64,000 nucleotides of DNA from Methanothrix soehngenii GP6 (GCF_000204415.1 NC_015416.1:2728001-2792000), one strand, 5' to 3'; counted from the first letter of the stretch, positions 46,262-55,669 are shown. The notes: generated by a model from the sequence alone, not told the origin. Numbers and translations are program-made.

Positions 46262-46765
46262 ATGAATGACGTTTCCCCTTCCATGGATCTTATCTCCCTG
46301 GCAGAGGACTTCATCGCCGCAAAGCAGGAAGAGATAAGCCTGGAGCTGTCTAGAAAATATCTGCTATCCTCAGACGAGGTATCGGAGATCGTATCCACAT
46401 TTTTGGAGGATTCTTATGGGCCGGCCATGGCCCTGGCAGGGGAAATTGCAGGGAGAGAGGGGCTGGTGCTGCTATTTATCGGCAGGAAGGACTGCGCCAT
46501 CTGCCAGCGATGCTATCCGGTCCTGGAGAGATTCATCATTGAGCACAGAGAAATAGAGCCGGTGATCCTCGACTACTCCCAGACTGAGGGACTGATCTAT
46601 CACCTGATCCATAGAGAAGAGAGGGGAATGCTGCCTTTGATCGCTTTCATATTTAAAGGGAAGATGATGATGAAAACCTGTGGCGAATGCGCTGCAGAGC
46701 ATGTTTATGAGAAGTGCTATCGCGACATAAGAGACGATTGCAGCCAAAATTTATATGTCCACTGA
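46262..46765 (+). CDS. Thioredoxin-like protein
   Basis: 167 residues. An N-terminal helical region is followed by a thioredoxin-like fold with VLLFIGRKDCAICQRCYPVLERF, where C-x-x-C is CAIC followed by another Cys. Later LIAFIFKGKMMMKTCGEC fits the cis-Pro-region strand and adds further cysteines. Likely a redox or metal-handling protein. It precedes tpiA by 27 bases in the same direction. Confidence 0.65.
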   Translation: MNDVSPSMDLISLAEDFIAAKQEEISLELSRKYLLSSDEVSEIVSTFLEDSYGPAMALAGEIAGREGLVLLFIGRKDCAICQRCYPVLERFIIEHREIEPVILDYSQTEGLIYHLIHREERGMLPLIAFIFKGKMMMKTCGECAAEHVYEKCYRDIRDDCSQNLYVH

Positions 46766-46792
46766 GATCGCACCGGAGAGCCGAGGAAGAAT

Positions 46793-47458
46793 ATGACCAT
46801 AATTGTGCTCAATTTCAAGACCTACCGTGAGTCTACAGGCCCGGAGGCTCTGCGCCTGGCCGAGATCTGCGAGGATATCGCCAGGGACTATTCTGTGCAG
46901 ATGATAGTGGCACCCCAGACGGCAGACATCCATGCCATATCTCGTGAGGTAAAAATTCCGGTCTACGCCCAGCATGTGGATGGCGTTGGCTATGGCGGCT
47001 TTACCGGCCATGTGACCGCCGCTTCCATAAAAGCAGCAGGTGCGAGAGGTTCACTCATAAACCACTCGGAGAGAAGGATCAAGCTGGCCGATATGGAAGC
47101 CTCCCTCTCCGCCTGCCGGGATCTTGGCCTCGCGAGCATCATCTGCACCAACAACGTGGCCACCACCAGGGCTGCGGCAGCTCTTGAACCTGATTATGTG
47201 GCAGTGGAGCCTCCAGAGCTCATAGGAAGCGGAATTCCGGTATCCAAGGCCAATCCCAACGTGGTTAGCGATTCTGTCAGCGCGGTCAAGAAAATCGCCC
47301 CTCGTGTGGGGGTCCTTTGCGGCGCGGGGATAACCCATGGCGAGGATCTGAGAAGCGCTCTGGACCTGGGATCGGAGGGCGTCTTGCTGGCATCGGGAAT
47401 CATTAAAGCCAAGGATCAGCGTCAGGCTTTAGAGGATCTTGTGACTGGGGCAAAATAG
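46793..47458 (+). CDS. tpiA: Triosephosphate isomerase, archaeal type
   Basis: 221 residues, the short archaeal form. Substrate lysine in LNFKTYRES, electrophile His in INHSERR, catalytic Glu in YVAVEPPELIGSG, and phosphate-binding CGAGI near the end. Interconverts glyceraldehyde-3-phosphate and dihydroxyacetone phosphate for gluconeogenesis. GAGGAAG lies upstream. The acylphosphatase gene starts immediately after its stop. Confidence 0.95.
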   Translation: MTIIVLNFKTYRESTGPEALRLAEICEDIARDYSVQMIVAPQTADIHAISREVKIPVYAQHVDGVGYGGFTGHVTAASIKAAGARGSLINHSERRIKLADMEASLSACRDLGLASIICTNNVATTRAAAALEPDYVAVEPPELIGSGIPVSKANPNVVSDSVSAVKKIAPRVGVLCGAGITHGEDLRSALDLGSEGVLLASGIIKAKDQRQALEDLVTGAK

Positions 47459-47728
47459 ATGATGTCGGTGCACGTCAGGGTTTCTGGCCGGGTGCAGGGT
47501 GTTTATTATCGCGCCTATACCCGTGACCGAGCCAAATCCCTGGGAATCAATGGATGGGTGCGAAATATTCCCGGGGGCGGAGTGGAGGCGGTGCTGGAGG
47601 GAGAGAGACGACAGGTGGGGGAGCTGCTCAAGGCTATGAAGTCCGGGCCTTCCGGTTCTGTGGTCCTGGGTATGGAGCTCTCGGAGATCGAGGCCAAAGG
47701 CTATAATGACTTTGAAATAAAATATTAA
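47459..47728 (+). CDS. acyP: Acylphosphatase
   Basis: 89 residues with the active-site loop GRVQGVYYRAYTRDRA (Arg) and the catalytic Asn in GINGWVRNIPGGGVEAVLEG. Hydrolyses acyl phosphates such as 1,3-bisphosphoglycerate or carbamoyl phosphate. Abuts tpiA, so likely co-expressed. Confidence 0.95.
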   Translation: MMSVHVRVSGRVQGVYYRAYTRDRAKSLGINGWVRNIPGGGVEAVLEGERRQVGELLKAMKSGPSGSVVLGMELSEIEAKGYNDFEIKY

Positions 47729-47743
47729 AATGGATGTGATTTA

Positions 47744-47914
47744 TTGCTTACCGTCAACAGATACAAGTGCTGCTACTGTGGTGCCTGCGTCAGCGTATGC
47801 CCGACATGTGCCCTGGAGCTGGTGGAGACCTGGCTGGAGATTTCCGCAGACTGCAAAGAGTGCGGCATCTGCACCAAGATATGTCCGGTGGGAGCGCTAG
47901 AGGTCGAGGCATGA
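47744..47914 (+). CDS. Small 2x[4Fe-4S] ferredoxin, partner of geranylgeranyl reductase
   Basis: 56 residues from TTG 47744, with GGATGTGA just upstream. Motifs CCYCGACVSVCP and CKECGICTKICP, i.e. two clusters. The TGA overlaps the ATG of the reductase gene (ATGA). In Methanosarcina an adjacent ferredoxin is known to supply electrons to geranylgeranyl reductase, and the tight coupling here suggests the same. Confidence 0.88.
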   Translation: MLTVNRYKCCYCGACVSVCPTCALELVETWLEISADCKECGICTKICPVGALEVEA

Positions 47915-49086
47915 AGTGCGATGTGATAGTGGTTGGAGCGGGCCCGGGTGGCTCCATGGCCGCGAAAACGGCAGCAGCAGCCGGCCTGAATGTGGTCATG
48001 CTGGAGAAGCGCCAGGAGATCGGCGATCCTGTTCGCTGCGCTGAGGGGGTGGGCAAGAGGGCCTTATGCAAGATGGTCAAGCCAGAGCCGGAGTGGATCG
48101 CCTCTGAGGTGAAGGGCGCCAAGATCTACTCTCCAGACGGAAGCAGCATAGTCATGTCCGAGGACCGGAGCGGGAGCGAGGTTGGCTACGTTCTGGAGAG
48201 AAAGGTCTTCGACCGGGCTCTGGCTATGCAAGCCGCCCGCGCCGGGGCCCGAGTGCTGGTCAAGACTCGCGCTGCCAGCCTTCTGATGAATGATGGTGTT
48301 CCCTATGGCGTTAATGCCATTCAAGTGGGAGATCCTCTGAAAATCGAAGCCCCGATCATCATCGGTGCGGATGGCGTAGAGTCAAAGGTAGGCCGTTGGG
48401 CGGGTATTGACACCACGCTCAACCTCAAGGACATCGAATCCTGCGCCCAGTTTCTGGTATTGGATCCGGGAATCGATGATGACTACACCAAGTTCTACTT
48501 GGGAAACAGCATTGCTCCTTCAGGGTACGCCTGGTCCTTTCCCAAAGGGGAGAAGCTGGCCAACGTCGGCCTGGGAGTTCTTGGAAGCCGATCCAGGCCC
48601 GGTGAAGCCATCCGTCTGCTGCGGGAATTTACAAAAAAGCACTTTCCCAATGGCAAGATAGTGGAGATGGTGGTGGGCGGAGATCCCTGCTCCGGGCCCA
48701 TCCAGTCGGCCACTGCCCACGGCGTTATGCTGGTCGGAGATGCCGCCCGCCAGACCGATCCACTGACTGGAGGGGGGATTCTCAATGCCATGGAGGCAGG
48801 AGTCATCGCCGGAGAGGTGGCAGCAAAAGCAATTGCCGCAGGCAACGTCGCGAGAGAGGGGCTTCGAGAGTATGAGGAACGCTGGCGAGAGGGCATAGGC
48901 AGGCACCTGGCTCGCAGCCTGGAGTTCAAGGAGTTCTTCGTAAAGCTGACCGACAAAGATCTCAATATGCTGATCGGTTCCCTGGCAAAGGAGGACATAT
49001 CCAAATTGGATCTGCCTGGCCTCTTGCGGGTGCTCTTCCGGTTGAATCCCAAGCTTCTCTGGGAGTTGCGCCACCTCGTAACATAG
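47911..49086 (+). CDS. Digeranylgeranylglycerophospholipid reductase
   Basis: 391 residues from ATG 47911 (MKCDVIVVGAGPGGSMAAK). FAD Rossmann motif at the N-terminus, RCAEGVGKRAL as in characterised archaeal enzymes, and VGDAARQTDPLTGGGILNAM as second FAD motif. Reduces the double bonds of archaeal ether-lipid chains. The C-terminal region (HLARSLEFKEFFVKLTD) is typical of the family. Together with the ferredoxin it forms a two-gene unit. Confidence 0.92.
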   Translation: MKCDVIVVGAGPGGSMAAKTAAAAGLNVVMLEKRQEIGDPVRCAEGVGKRALCKMVKPEPEWIASEVKGAKIYSPDGSSIVMSEDRSGSEVGYVLERKVFDRALAMQAARAGARVLVKTRAASLLMNDGVPYGVNAIQVGDPLKIEAPIIIGADGVESKVGRWAGIDTTLNLKDIESCAQFLVLDPGIDDDYTKFYLGNSIAPSGYAWSFPKGEKLANVGLGVLGSRSRPGEAIRLLREFTKKHFPNGKIVEMVVGGDPCSGPIQSATAHGVMLVGDAARQTDPLTGGGILNAMEAGVIAGEVAAKAIAAGNVAREGLREYEERWREGIGRHLARSLEFKEFFVKLTDKDLNMLIGSLAKEDISKLDLPGLLRVLFRLNPKLLWELRHLVT

Positions 49087-49129
49087 TTGCCAGGCTCCAA
49101 AGGATCTGGATTCTGAATATGGCTTTGGC

Positions 49130-49678
49130 TTATTCCAGGGTGGAGGTGCCATCTGCCTTCTTTGGCAGCCTCTCCAGGTCAAAGCCGATTTTTATCTTCT
49201 CTTTATCCGCATCGAGCTTCACCACGCCCATATGGAAGATGTAGCGCATGGTCCGGCGGCCATCGGGGATGCGCAATTTATGCTCCCGGCGGAGGATCAT
49301 GGCGCTGGCGGACTGCAGTGCCGGGCCGCTCTGCAAAAACAGCAGTCCGGGTAGGTTGAGCCGCTGGTGGCCAGTGGTCGGATATCTCTCATCCATCAGC
49401 TCTGCCAGTTCTTCGCGACGGATCTCGACGATTTCATCGCTGCTTTTGACAACGATCTGACTCTCGTCGGCATGCACCTCATCTATATGAGAATGAAGGG
49501 CACAGAGCACATAGCTATCCCCCTGGCCCTTATTCTCCTGGGGCAAAAGAGCTTCCAGCTTTTTCATAAAGGGCTTAAGAAGAGGACTGGCACCGGCAAA
49601 AAGTGCCCCCGGTAGGTTTTTAACCTCAGTCTTTGTCAGCTCATCCAGATCCCTTTTGTCAATCTCGATGGCTATCAT
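49130..49678 (-). CDS. Unknown protein
   Basis: 182 residues, soluble and alpha/beta, starting MIAIEIDKRDLDELTKTEVKNLPGALF in pieces and ending in a lysine-rich segment (EKIKIGFDLERLPKKADG). It includes SSDEIVEIRREELAELMDERYP. No family recognised. Convergent with the reductase gene. Codon use is normal for the host. Confidence 0.6.
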   Translation of the reverse strand: MIAIEIDKRDLDELTKTEVKNLPGALFAGASPLLKPFMKKLEALLPQENKGQGDSYVLCALHSHIDEVHADESQIVVKSSDEIVEIRREELAELMDERYPTTGHQRLNLPGLLFLQSGPALQSASAMILRREHKLRIPDGRRTMRYIFHMGVVKLDADKEKIKIGFDLERLPKKADGTSTLE

Positions 49679-50042
49679 AGAGAACCAAAGGACCTTACGA
49701 GATATATCTATATCGGGACGAATAAATTACGATTATAAAAAAATTTTCAAACTTATACTAAATTATTCTCCCTAAATTAATTATTTAACTCTATTTTGTA
49801 GTTGCTTTCGCAAGAATGGCAAAAAAACGGCTTTAATTTTTGAGGGATATCATCCCCTCAAAAAATCATCGTGATTATAAATTCCTAATCAGGCTTATTT
49901 TATCCTAAATAACCATCTAAATGCGAATATCAGCTGCATTTTGACTTATTATCTAAAGTATTAGTCTAAATAAGTAAAATTAAAAGACCAAGCCTTTCAA
50001 AACAAATTATTTATATCATTAAGTATTAGTGACCTGAAAAAT
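49679..50042 (+). promoter_or_regulatory. AT-rich divergent intergenic region
   Basis: About 360 bases of AT-rich DNA without a gene between the unknown minus-strand gene and the HTH gene. A TATA-like AATTATTTATATCATTAAG (about 50005-50023) lies 20-35 bases before the HTH start. GGGATATCATCCC near 49842-49854 is a 13-base palindrome that could bind a regulator. No ribosome site is seen, so transcription may be nearly leaderless. Confidence 0.45.
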
Positions 50043-50432
50043 ATGGTGACGATTATGAGAGAGTCGACAGTAAAGATCCTGGATGACAAGGACATGGAAT
50101 TCGTGGAGACGCTCCGCTCCCTTGGAGTGCCCCGAAACGTAGCAACCCTTATCACATTTCTGGCAAATGTGGATGAGGCCTCCTCAAGGGAGATAGAGAT
50201 GGGCTCAGACCTCAGGCAGCCAGAGGTGAGCATTGCCATGAGAACCCTGCGCGACAACAACTGGATAGAGGAGAAGGAGATTAAACGCGAGGGCAAAGGA
50301 AGACCGATGAAGGTCTACTCATTGAAAGCAGGCATTGAAGAGGTCATAAAACATTTCGAGGAAGAGAAGCTGCATGAGTCCGCTCAGGCCATGGAGAGCA
50401 TCCAGAGGCTCAAGCAGCTCATATCAACATAA
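50043..50432 (+). CDS. Winged-helix transcription regulator (TrmB/MarR-like)
   Basis: 129 residues. Winged-helix core at about 25-100: LGVPRNVATLITFLANVDEASSREIEM, the recognition-helix region LRQPEVSIAMRTLRDNNWIEE, then the basic wing KREGKGRPMKVYSL. A C-terminal helix for dimerisation follows. There is no ligand-binding domain. Stand-alone TrmB-type domains of this size regulate methanogenesis genes in Methanosarcinales, but the exact orthologue cannot be assigned by reading. A long AT-rich upstream region suggests complex regulation. Confidence 0.8.
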   Translation: MVTIMRESTVKILDDKDMEFVETLRSLGVPRNVATLITFLANVDEASSREIEMGSDLRQPEVSIAMRTLRDNNWIEEKEIKREGKGRPMKVYSLKAGIEEVIKHFEEEKLHESAQAMESIQRLKQLIST

Positions 50433-50474
50433 ATTATCCAGGATTCAATTATTGCTCGATCGGGGATGAGGATT

Positions 50475-50735
50475 TCAGATCTGCCTCTTAACTGGGGGAG
50501 ATGAGAGCACCTCAACCTCTATTTTTGCTGCTATTCCCCGTCCAAGCGAGATCTTCGATCCGTTAAGCTCGATTACCACCGGTCCGCCAAAGGGATGGCA
50601 GGTTATTTTGCGCACACGGCTGCCTCTTCTTATTCCCATGGATTCAAACCTCCTCTCCCAGCCATACTCACCGTTCACGGAATGAATCTCCAGGGTCTGA
50701 TTACAGGGGGCCCTTGAGAGCTCAATGTATCTCAT
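50475..50735 (-). CDS. FeoA-domain protein
   Basis: 86 residues with an SH3-like FeoA domain: RRFESMGIRRGSRVRKI, CHPFGGPVVIELNGSKISLGRGIAAKIEVEV. FeoA binds FeoB to help ferrous iron uptake; free-standing copies occur in many archaea. No feoB in the window. Shares direction with hisF, which ends about 100 bases upstream. Confidence 0.85.
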   Translation of the reverse strand: MRYIELSRAPCNQTLEIHSVNGEYGWERRFESMGIRRGSRVRKITCHPFGGPVVIELNGSKISLGRGIAAKIEVEVLSSPPVKRQI

Positions 50736-50832
50736 CTCCGATCATCCACCTCGTCGCCATCACCTCCAGAACACGGATAAATCTTGCGCAGCGATCATCC
50801 TTTCGCAATCCTTCTCTTCCCAATCAATTGCA

Positions 50833-51645
50833 TCATAATCGCACATTCACCCCATTCTTCCTTAGATATGTCTTGACGTCTCTGATGCTGCATTCCTGGA
50901 AGTGGAAGATGCTGGCCGCTAAAGCTGCAGAGGCATCGGTCTTTTGGAAGACCTCCAGCATATGCTCGGGATTTGCGCATCCCCCCGAGGCGATCACAGG
51001 CACCCGGACCATTCTCGCCACAGCAGCGGTGAGGGGTATGTCAAATCCAAGCTTGGTGCCGTCTCTGTCCATGCTGGTGAGAAGGATCTCTCCTGCTCCC
51101 AGGGAGACGGCCTTTTTGGCCCAGTCGATGGCGTCAATTCCGGTGAACTCCCTGCCGCCATAATAGGAGCATTCAAACCAGCAGGGCCCCTCTTCCGTCT
51201 GTACCATATTCCGGCCATCCTCCTGGGAATAGCGCCTTTTGGCATCTATGGCTAAAACCACGGCCTGATTTCCATATCTACCGGCGATCTCGCTGATGAG
51301 ATCCGGTCGCTTTAGGGCGGAGGTGTTAACGGTGACCTTATCCGCACCAGCGTTGAAGACCTCCCTTGATTGCGCCAGGCTGCTTATCCCCCCGCCCACG
51401 GCCAGGGGCACAAAAACCGAGAGCGATGTCTTCTTTATCACACTGGTCATTGTCTCCCGCCGGTCACTGGATGCAGTTATATCCAAAAAGACGATCTCAT
51501 CCGCACCATCCTGATAGTACTGATCGGCCAGCTCCCAGGGGACTCCGGCATATCTGATCTGCTTGAACTCAATTCCCTTGACCACTCTGCCTCCGGGGAC
51601 TCCCAGGTCGCAGTCCAGGCAGGGAATGATCCTTCTAGCTAGCAT
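50833..51645 (-). CDS. hisF: Imidazole glycerol phosphate synthase, cyclase subunit HisF
   Basis: 270 residues. (beta/alpha)8 barrel with catalytic Asp in IPCLDCDLG, the HisF phosphate-binding segments VGGGIS and ASGGC, and the second catalytic Asp in [13 protein letters not shown]. Makes imidazole glycerol phosphate and AICAR from PRFAR and ammonia supplied by HisH. The start overlaps the hisH end by 7 bases. Confidence 0.96.
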   Translation of the reverse strand: MLARRIIPCLDCDLGVPGGRVVKGIEFKQIRYAGVPWELADQYYQDGADEIVFLDITASSDRRETMTSVIKKTSLSVFVPLAVGGGISSLAQSREVFNAGADKVTVNTSALKRPDLISEIAGRYGNQAVVLAIDAKRRYSQEDGRNMVQTEEGPCWFECSYYGGREFTGIDAIDWAKKAVSLGAGEILLTSMDRDGTKLGFDIPLTAAVARMVRVPVIASGGCANPEHMLEVFQKTDASAALAASIFHFQECSIRDVKTYLRKNGVNVRL

Positions 51646-52244
51646 ATGGTAGACCTCACGAAGTTCTTCAGGATTCTAAGGCCCTTTGGCCCTGATTTCT
51701 CGGGATGAAACTGGGTGGCAAAGAGGTTATCCTTATGGACCGCAGCTGCCAATTCCACTCCATGATCTGTGGTGGCGGCTATAACCGATTTGTCCCTCGG
51801 CTGGCCGTAGTAGGAATGGACGAAGTAGAACATGTCCCCCTCACTGATGCCATCAAAAATCTCCACCCGGTGCTTGATGTATAGGCTGTTCCAGCCCATC
51901 TGGGGAATCATCACTCCATCCGGCAGGCGCACAACCTTTCCCTCTATCCAGCCCAGACCCGGCGCGCCCGGACTCTCCTCGCTCTCCTGGAAGAGCACCT
52001 GCATGCCAACGCATATGCCCAGCATCGGCACTCCCTCTTGGAAGCATGATAAGAGCGAGTCTGAGAATCGAGAGAGCTGATTCATGCAGCTGCCAAAGGC
52101 CCCCACACCCGGGACAACTATGCCCTTCGCCCCGGCCAACTCCCCTGGATCGCGGGCAATCTTGGGATTGCCGCCCACATACTCCAGGGCGTTGTATATG
52201 GAAAATAGGTTTCCCATTCCATAATCCACTATGATTATACTCAT
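51639..52244 (-). CDS. hisH: Imidazole glycerol phosphate synthase, glutamine amidotransferase subunit HisH
   Basis: 201 residues. Class I amidotransferase with oxyanion PGVGAFG, nucleophile Cys in LGICVGMQ, and the His-Glu pair in [10 protein letters not shown]. Passes ammonia to HisF. A perfect inverted repeat ATGGCGC/GCGCCAT lies 20-44 bases upstream of the start and may serve as operator. Confidence 0.96.
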   Translation of the reverse strand: MSIIIVDYGMGNLFSIYNALEYVGGNPKIARDPGELAGAKGIVVPGVGAFGSCMNQLSRFSDSLLSCFQEGVPMLGICVGMQVLFQESEESPGAPGLGWIEGKVVRLPDGVMIPQMGWNSLYIKHRVEIFDGISEGDMFYFVHSYYGQPRDKSVIAATTDHGVELAAAVHKDNLFATQFHPEKSGPKGLRILKNFVRSTIC

Positions 52245-52263
52245 CTGCGTCTTCCTTCTCGCT

Positions 52264-52288
52264 ATGGCGCGATTTTATTTGGCGCCAT
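52264..52288 (-). promoter_or_regulatory. Inverted repeat upstream of hisH
   Basis: ATGGCGC (52264-52270) and GCGCCAT (52282-52288) are perfect 7-base arms around an 11-base AT-rich centre, directly upstream of the hisH start. The symmetry and position fit a dimeric repressor site overlapping the promoter. The remaining AT-rich stretch to 52667 has no gene; TATA-like CTTTAAATAGG (about 52520) and ACTTAAATAGGG (about 52583) point toward gdhA. Confidence 0.4.
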
Positions 52289-52667
52289 TAATATCTCTAT
52301 TTGCGATCCTTTCATATCTTTTCATAAGCCTGTTGGCTCGGCGGAACGTATATTCCTGCGAGGTACCATACCCTGCAGGGGGCAAGGATTATGAACTTTC
52401 ATAGTAAATTTTTTAAGATTATTTATGATTTCTTCACAATTTCGCATTCATATAGCTTCATATCAACTCAATTCGTCCGTTATTTCTCTATTTCTTATCT
52501 GCAATTTAATTATAGCAAATCTTTAAATAGGCCGACAACTCAATTCCGCCCTTCTCCATCACTTAAAAACTTGACCCATAATACTTAAATAGGGAACGAT
52601 GGACACCTCCCTCCACCAGGTCATAAAAATTAAGATTCGGGAAAATACTTAATGGAGATGCAATATA

Positions 52668-53915
52668 ATGACCAAATCGAATCCTTTTGAGATAGCTCAA
52701 AAACAGCTTGATGATTGTGCCAAGATCCTAAACCTCGATCCTGGAGTGCATGAGTTCCTCCGCCACCCCAGGCGAGAGTTTCACGTATCGATTCCCGTGC
52801 GCATGGATGACGGCAGCATAAAGATCTTCCAGGGATACAGGGTTCAGTATAACGATGCTCTGGGCCCCTGCAAGGGCGGCATAAGATACCATCCGGATGA
52901 GACCATTGATACCGTGAGGGCTCTAGCTGCCTGGATGACCTGGAAGACCTCCCTTCTCGGCCTGCCCCTGGGCGGAGGCAAAGGTGGAGTGATCTGCAAT
53001 CCCAAGGAGCTCTCCACTGGGGAGCAGGAGAGGCTCTGTCGGGGCTATGTGGATATGGTCTGGCAGAACATTGGACCGGAGAGGGACGTTCCTGCGCCGG
53101 ACGTCTACACCACTCCTCAGATGATGGCCTGGATGATGGACGAGTACTCAAAATTGACCGGCTCGAACAACTTTGGTTGCATTACCGGCAAGCCTCTGTG
53201 CGTGGGCGGCTCCTGTGGCAGAAGCGATGCCACTGCCCGGGGAGGCATGTATGCTCTGAGGGAGGCGGCAAGGGAATTAGGAATTGATCTCTCCCGGGCC
53301 ACAATTGCCATTCAAGGGTACGGTAATGCCGGCAGCTATGCACACAGCCTGGCCAAGGAGCTTTTCGGCAGCAAGGTTGTCGCGGTGAGCGACTCCAAGG
53401 GGGGAGCATTCAATCCGGCAGGAATAGAGCCGGCGGAGGCATCAAGCGTCAAGGCGGAGACCTGTACCGTGGCCAGCATACCCGATGCCAAGAGGATAAG
53501 CAATGAGGAGCTCCTGGAGCTCAATGTGGACATTCTCATTGTCGCCGCTCTGGAGAACGTGATCACCAAGGAGAATGCTGGAAATATCAAGGCCAAGATC
53601 ATCTTGGAGCTGGCCAATGGTCCCACCACACCGGAGGCAGATGAGATCCTCTTCAATAACAAGGTGCATGTCATCCCCGACTTCCTGGCCAATGCCGGCG
53701 GAGTCACCGTCTCCTACTTTGAGATGGTACAGAACATCATGCGCTACTGCTGGTCATTCGAAGAGGTCTATCAAAGGTTGGACGAGAGGATGACCATGGC
53801 CTACCAGGGAGTATTGGCCGCCTCCAGACAGTACAATATCAACATGCGTCAGGCAGCCTACACTGTGGCCGTGGCCAGGGTGGTCGATGCCATGAAGACC
53901 CGCGGCTGGGTTTAA
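52668..53915 (+). CDS. gdhA: Glutamate dehydrogenase
   Basis: 415 residues, the size of hexameric GDH. Substrate motif LGPCKGGIRYHP, catalytic-lysine region MTWKTSLLGLPLGGGKGG, the Asp in ERDVPAPDVYT, and the cofactor Rossmann IQGYGNAGSYAH followed by AVSDSKGG. Acidic D after the beta-2 strand suggests NAD preference, but dual use is common in archaea. Interconverts glutamate and 2-oxoglutarate plus ammonia. Two TATA-like boxes lie upstream. Confidence 0.95.
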   Translation: MTKSNPFEIAQKQLDDCAKILNLDPGVHEFLRHPRREFHVSIPVRMDDGSIKIFQGYRVQYNDALGPCKGGIRYHPDETIDTVRALAAWMTWKTSLLGLPLGGGKGGVICNPKELSTGEQERLCRGYVDMVWQNIGPERDVPAPDVYTTPQMMAWMMDEYSKLTGSNNFGCITGKPLCVGGSCGRSDATARGGMYALREAARELGIDLSRATIAIQGYGNAGSYAHSLAKELFGSKVVAVSDSKGGAFNPAGIEPAEASSVKAETCTVASIPDAKRISNEELLELNVDILIVAALENVITKENAGNIKAKIILELANGPTTPEADEILFNNKVHVIPDFLANAGGVTVSYFEMVQNIMRYCWSFEEVYQRLDERMTMAYQGVLAASRQYNINMRQAAYTVAVARVVDAMKTRGWV

Positions 53916-54127
53916 AGGAGAGACGAGCTTACCTCTGAACAGTCAGATAAGCAGATAAAAATAGGTCCTTTGCATCCTCCGAGCAAGAAGCCCGGAATGA
54001 TTGCAGAGGCCTACAATCTTTATTTGGTCATCATTTGGTCTTTTGATCTTTGCTGGATTGGGGATTCATCTTTTTGAAATGGATATAGATTTCCTGGGAT
54101 GAGTTTTGCTCTCTTTATAGGAGGGTT

Positions 54128-54195
54128 GGGCAAAGTCGATCTCTAACGAGGTAGGAGGAAAATTGGCCGTAATGGTTGTGGTCGACTTTTGCCCG
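54128..54195 (-). other. Inverted-repeat element resembling 1404-1450
   Basis: On the minus strand: GGGCAAAAGTCGACC, then ...TTTTCCTCCTACC..., then GATCGACTTTGCCC. Order and motifs match the element after the permease gene (GGCAAAAGTC, TTTTTCCCTCCTAC, GACTTTTGCC). Could be a small structured RNA or a mobile hairpin. It sits in a gene-poor stretch (53916-54677). Confidence 0.35.
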
Positions 54196-54352
54196 CTAAT
54201 TGCTCGTCATTCAACGATATAAATGTATGGTGCAGATTCCTGGAAATCCTGGTATTCGAGTACGGTCCATGCACCTGCTACATGCTTCTCCTGCTGCAGC
54301 AATCGCTTTCTTCAAGCTCGCAATTCATCCGAATCCTGCTGAGAAAATCAAT

Positions 54353-54502
54353 GGCTCTTCGCTGAATGATGTGAGTGAGGTCAGGCAGAGATTATAGCCT
54401 CTGTTCCTCTGTGCCTCTGTGGTTGGGTCAGTGCATCGCGGTTCACCACAGAAGCACCGAGAATTTCTGATTCAGTCCACCCACACTAAATAGCGAGGAG
54501 CC
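54353..54502 (-). repeat. Dispersed non-coding repeat, inverted partial copy 4
   Basis: About 150 bp from GGCTCTTCGCTGAAT to TAGCGAGGAGCC, matching the ends of the 17.2-kb and 43.4-kb copies, but lacking the middle ~120 bases with the CACAAAGC motifs. More diverged than copy 3. Confidence 0.7.
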
Positions 54503-54552
54503 AAATCAATCATAATATGTCACGAACCTCTTACGGCTTGCCTGCACTCTGC

Positions 54553-54640
54553 CCCGACCCCCCGGTGTTGAGGGAGCCTCATTGGCTGCGGCGGAGTCCA
54601 CTGAAAAACAGCCTGCATGGATTAATATTGGCCTTAATCC
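54553..54640 (+). repeat. Diverged copy 3 of the hairpin repeat
   Basis: CCCCCCGGTGTTGAGGGAGCC, then GGCGGAGTCCACTGAAAAACAGCCTGCATGGATTAAT in pieces resembles 31547-31662 and 32483-32597, but the GCGCGCGG hairpin is largely lost. Identifies an older member of the family. Confidence 0.65.
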
Positions 54641-54677
54641 CGTCTGGATCCGAGAAACAGAATAAAGCAATGCGCCC

Positions 54678-54824
54678 TTACATATAAATGGGAACTTCCC
54701 ATTTGTTCTGCTTATCCTTGGGAGCATTCTTCTTTGACCATGCCGGATAAACTAAGATATTGCCTTGCTCATCCTCTTCATTGACCATCTGCTCATTTTC
54801 TTCCTTTTCCTCTTTCTCTGCCAT
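54678..54824 (-). CDS. Small highly charged protein
   Basis: 48 residues from ATG 54824, with AGAGGG 7 bases upstream. The sequence begins with an acidic run (MAEKEEKEENEQ) and ends with KWEVPIYM. Clean ribosome site and codon use suggest a real gene, divergent from the oxidoreductase gene. No family recognised. Confidence 0.5.
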   Translation of the reverse strand: MAEKEEKEENEQMVNEEDEQGNILVYPAWSKKNAPKDKQNKWEVPIYM

Positions 54825-54932
54825 TTTGAATCCCTCTCGGATCGTGACAGCCTATCGATGATCCATTCCTCGCCCAAGCATTTATTAGTTTTGAAGATAG
54901 ATATAGATCAATTCAATTCATAGGTGAAGTGA

Positions 54933-55661
54933 ATGAAATTCCTCTCCCGGGCAGTCAAGGTCATAAAGAGGACCAAGAGCGTAAAGTCCATTCGTTTCGA
55001 AAAGCCGGAACATTTCAGCTATCTTCCCGGCCAGTGGACTTTTCTGATCTTCGGCGATGGGCCAGAGCGGATCATGAAACCTTTATCCTTCTCAAGCAGC
55101 CCTACAGAAGACCATCTGGAGGTCACAAAAAAGCTGACCGGCCTGAGGTTCTCAGAGCTTATAGACGATTTGGAGGTTGGAGACACACTTTCACTGGACG
55201 GGCCTTATGGGAGCTTCTCTTTTCTGGGCGAGCACGATAAGGTCTGCATGCTATCCGGCGGGATAGGAATCACACCCTTGCGCAGCATGATCAAATTCTG
55301 TACCGATAAGAAAACGAGCACAGACATATCCCTCCTCTACTCCAACCGAAATGAGGATGAGATCCCCTTTTATGATGACCTGATGCCGATGCAGAGGGCC
55401 AATCCCCGTCTTGTGGTCAATATGACCATCACCAATCCCAGCCCCGCCTGGAGAGGCCTATCGGGGCGGTTGAACGGAGAGATGATAAAGAGCACTGTGC
55501 CCCAATGGGCAGAGAGGATCTACTATGTCAGCGGCCCCCAGCCGATGGTCGAATCTATGACCGCCCTCTTAACGGAGATTGGACTTGACCCGAGTCAAAT
55601 TAAGCATGAATACTTCAGCGGGTACAATAGATCGAACGCGGGAGAAGAGCTGGTGGGATAG
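54933..55661 (+). CDS. FAD/NAD(P)-binding oxidoreductase (ferredoxin reductase-like)
   Basis: 242 residues. FAD-binding barrel with LPGQWTFLIFG and PLSFSSSP (R-x-Y-S variant), DGPYGSFSF, then the nucleotide-binding half with LSGGIGITPLRSM, SNRNEDEIPFYDDL and YYVSGPQPMVESM. This is the FNR superfamily, without an iron-sulfur domain, close to the flavin reductase and CDP-6-deoxy reductase-like group. Transfers electrons between NAD(P)H and a ferredoxin or flavoprotein; partner unknown. Confidence 0.85.
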   Translation: MKFLSRAVKVIKRTKSVKSIRFEKPEHFSYLPGQWTFLIFGDGPERIMKPLSFSSSPTEDHLEVTKKLTGLRFSELIDDLEVGDTLSLDGPYGSFSFLGEHDKVCMLSGGIGITPLRSMIKFCTDKKTSTDISLLYSNRNEDEIPFYDDLMPMQRANPRLVVNMTITNPSPAWRGLSGRLNGEMIKSTVPQWAERIYYVSGPQPMVESMTALLTEIGLDPSQIKHEYFSGYNRSNAGEELVG

Positions 55662-55669
55662 AATCTATT

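Noticed and set aside
53916-54677. tRNA or other stable RNA gene in the long gap after gdhA
   Set aside because: No cloverleaf-like pattern or conserved GTTCRA-type arm was found; the gap is filled by repeats and one inverted-repeat element.
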